From an uncultured Lachnospiraceae bacterium (GTDB lineage: Bacteria > Bacillota > Clostridia > Lachnospirales > Lachnospiraceae): 56,177 nt of DNA. This document shows positions 55,243-56,177 of the stretch, piece by piece. The stretch is from positions 1-56,177 of the forward strand of contig CACXFB010000112.1 in NCBI GenBank assembly GCA_902766825.1, written 5' to 3'. Positions within the stretch are counted from its first letter, which is position 1, and every line of letters starts with the position of its first letter. Position numbers and translations under genes: made by a program. The notes beneath the pieces were generated by a model. That model was not told the origin of the DNA, searched no databases, and saw only the letters and a program-made list of their open reading frames with translations.

Positions 55243-55995
55243 CTATATTATTCCGGAATATGTTGTTATAGCCGAAAGCGCATATGCGCCTGACATTGTA
55301 TATGCTGACCCGGTTACAGTTGATGCTGCTACATTAGATGAAGCAATCGAATAAGCACTTGATGCATAATTCTTAATCTTATCACCATATGAACTTCTTC
55401 CGGTAAACAGAGTTTTAAGATCATTCATTGAAGCGCTTTTGAATTTATCTTCATCAATTTTTAACGTGTTATCAGCATTTACAGTAATACCTACTTTTCC
55501 AAGCAATCCCTTGTTGGCCGATGTGTTTCCGGTCATATTAATACCTACATTCAAAACAGATGTAGAATCAATATCCTCAAAGGAATCATGTAAATCATTA
55601 TATGCCTTTACAAAATCTGAGGCTTTCTTATAAAGTGTATCGTAATCATATGAGCCATCCTTAGAAGATGCACTATACAATGACGAGTTGTTCATAGCAG
55701 AAGCAGCTTTATATAATGTTTGCGCATCATTACGTGTCAGGGTAAGAGACTTAACATCCGAAGCATCTTTATTCTTCGTCAGCTTGCTCTTTTCAGACGA
55801 GGTATCAACATTCTTATAATAGCTTTTCATCAGCTTAGAATATGTGCCGTTGCGAATCATCGAAAAATCAGATAAATTTACAGACGATGACTGTGAAAAC
55901 ACACTACCCGTTCCACTGTACGAGCCGGAATTACCTGAGCTTCCAAAATAGGTATTGAAAAAAGAAGCACCTGAAATTCCATACATTCCTGACAT
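55243..55995 (-). CDS. Small FliD-like (hook-associated-protein-like) protein
   Basis: This protein of 250 residues starts at the ATG seven bases after AAAGGAG (55993-55995). The N terminus is Gly/Ser-rich without a signal peptide. The part from ASDFVKAYNDLHDSFEDIDS through GLLGKVGITVNADNTLKIDE, then DKFKSASMNDLKTLFTGRSS, matches the pattern of the FliD C-terminal domain. It is far smaller than FliD (450-600 residues) and lies outside flagellar genes. It could be an exported flagellar accessory protein, but the link is pattern-based. Confidence 0.6.
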   Translation of the reverse strand: MSGMYGISGASFFNTYFGSSGNSGSYSGTGSVFSQSSSVNLSDFSMIRNGTYSKLMKSYYKNVDTSSEKSKLTKNKDASDVKSLTLTRNDAQTLYKAASAMNNSSLYSASSKDGSYDYDTLYKKASDFVKAYNDLHDSFEDIDSTSVLNVGINMTGNTSANKGLLGKVGITVNADNTLKIDEDKFKSASMNDLKTLFTGRSSYGDKIKNYASSAYSIASSNVAASTVTGSAYTMSGAYALSAITTYSGII

Positions 55996-56022
55996 CAAAC
56001 CACTCCTTTCCTTTAAAAAATC

Positions 56023-56065
56023 AGGTAACAAAGTTAACGTTTAGGTTAGGTAACAAAGTTAACGT
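56023..56065. repeat. 18-bp direct repeat upstream of the FliD-like gene
   Basis: AGGTAACAAAGTTAACGT occurs at 56023-56040 and 56048-56065, 25 bases apart, each with a central GTTAAC palindrome. It lies just upstream of the gene's ribosome site and may be an operator pair or a duplication scar. Confidence 0.6.
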
Positions 56066-56130
56066 CTCCGGTCTGTGCACTCACACATACCTACTATTAT
56101 TCTACATTAGGCAATGCATTTTTTCAAGGG

Positions 56131-56177
56131 GTGAAACTGGGGGCTGAAACTGGGGGGCTGAAACGGGGGACGGTTCC
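56131..56177. repeat. GGGGACGGTTC-type repeat, copy 4 (cut by the window)
   Basis: GTGAAACTGGGGG, CTGAAACTGGGGGG and CTGAAACGGGGGACGGTTCC follow in series, a three-fold head ending in the shared core. The rest is beyond the edge. Confidence 0.7.

Overview
This is a 56 kb chromosomal segment of a low-GC, motile, anaerobic Firmicute, most likely a Lachnospiraceae member (a Lachnospira/[Eubacterium] eligens-, Roseburia- or Butyrivibrio-like organism). The assignment is inferred from the clostridial fla/che gene order with FliY and FlbD, the dprA-topA-codY-flgB linkage, the SCIFF peptide with its radical-SAM maturase, NrdR, a YlmC/YmxH protein, and maltodextrin uptake without a linked ATPase. No rRNA, tRNA, CRISPR array, prophage or transposase gene is visible.

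Layout. 1-18.6 kb: a long minus-strand flagellar operon read from flgB (18557) leftwards through basal body, export, hook, stator and switch genes to fliR, which is cut by the left edge. 18.7-25.3 kb: codY, topA, dprA, a ComM-type ATPase, nrdR and a YlmC/YmxH protein, also on the minus strand. 25.4-28.6 kb: three envelope or metabolic genes (sugar transferase, HAD phosphatase, anchored transglutaminase-like protein). 28.8-33.7 kb: histidyl-tRNA synthetase (plus strand), a small membrane protein, asnS, and the SCIFF peptide/maturase pair.

33.8-37.4 kb is the accessory and most unusual part. It holds four tandem paralogues of an unrecognised two-membrane-segment protein. Three are preceded by short reading-frame remnants that share one C-terminal sequence, so the locus looks like a decayed array of two-gene modules. 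GGGGACGGTTC inverted repeats and a long palindrome lie between the pieces. A larger unknown membrane protein follows. At 38.3-38.7 kb there is a noncoding array of 53-bp hairpin repeats whose first hairpin is inverted.

38.8-46.1 kb: a maltodextrin operon (lipoprotein, GH13 glucosidase, binding protein, two permeases) facing a LacI-family regulator across a compact region with back-to-back promoters and operator-like palindromes. 46.1-51.3 kb: a PLP decarboxylase and the riboflavin operon ribD-ribE-ribBA-ribH behind an FMN riboswitch, whose 5' strand is exactly complementary to a hairpin arm at the ribD start. 51.3-56.2 kb: a ZIP metal transporter, YbaK deacylase, glycogen/maltodextrin phosphorylase and an isolated small FliD-like protein.

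Together the genes show a motile, carbohydrate-using gut or rumen bacterium. Imported maltodextrins would be cut by the cytosolic GH13 enzyme and glycogen phosphorylase. CodY sits next to the flagellar operon, where it could link nutrient state to motility.
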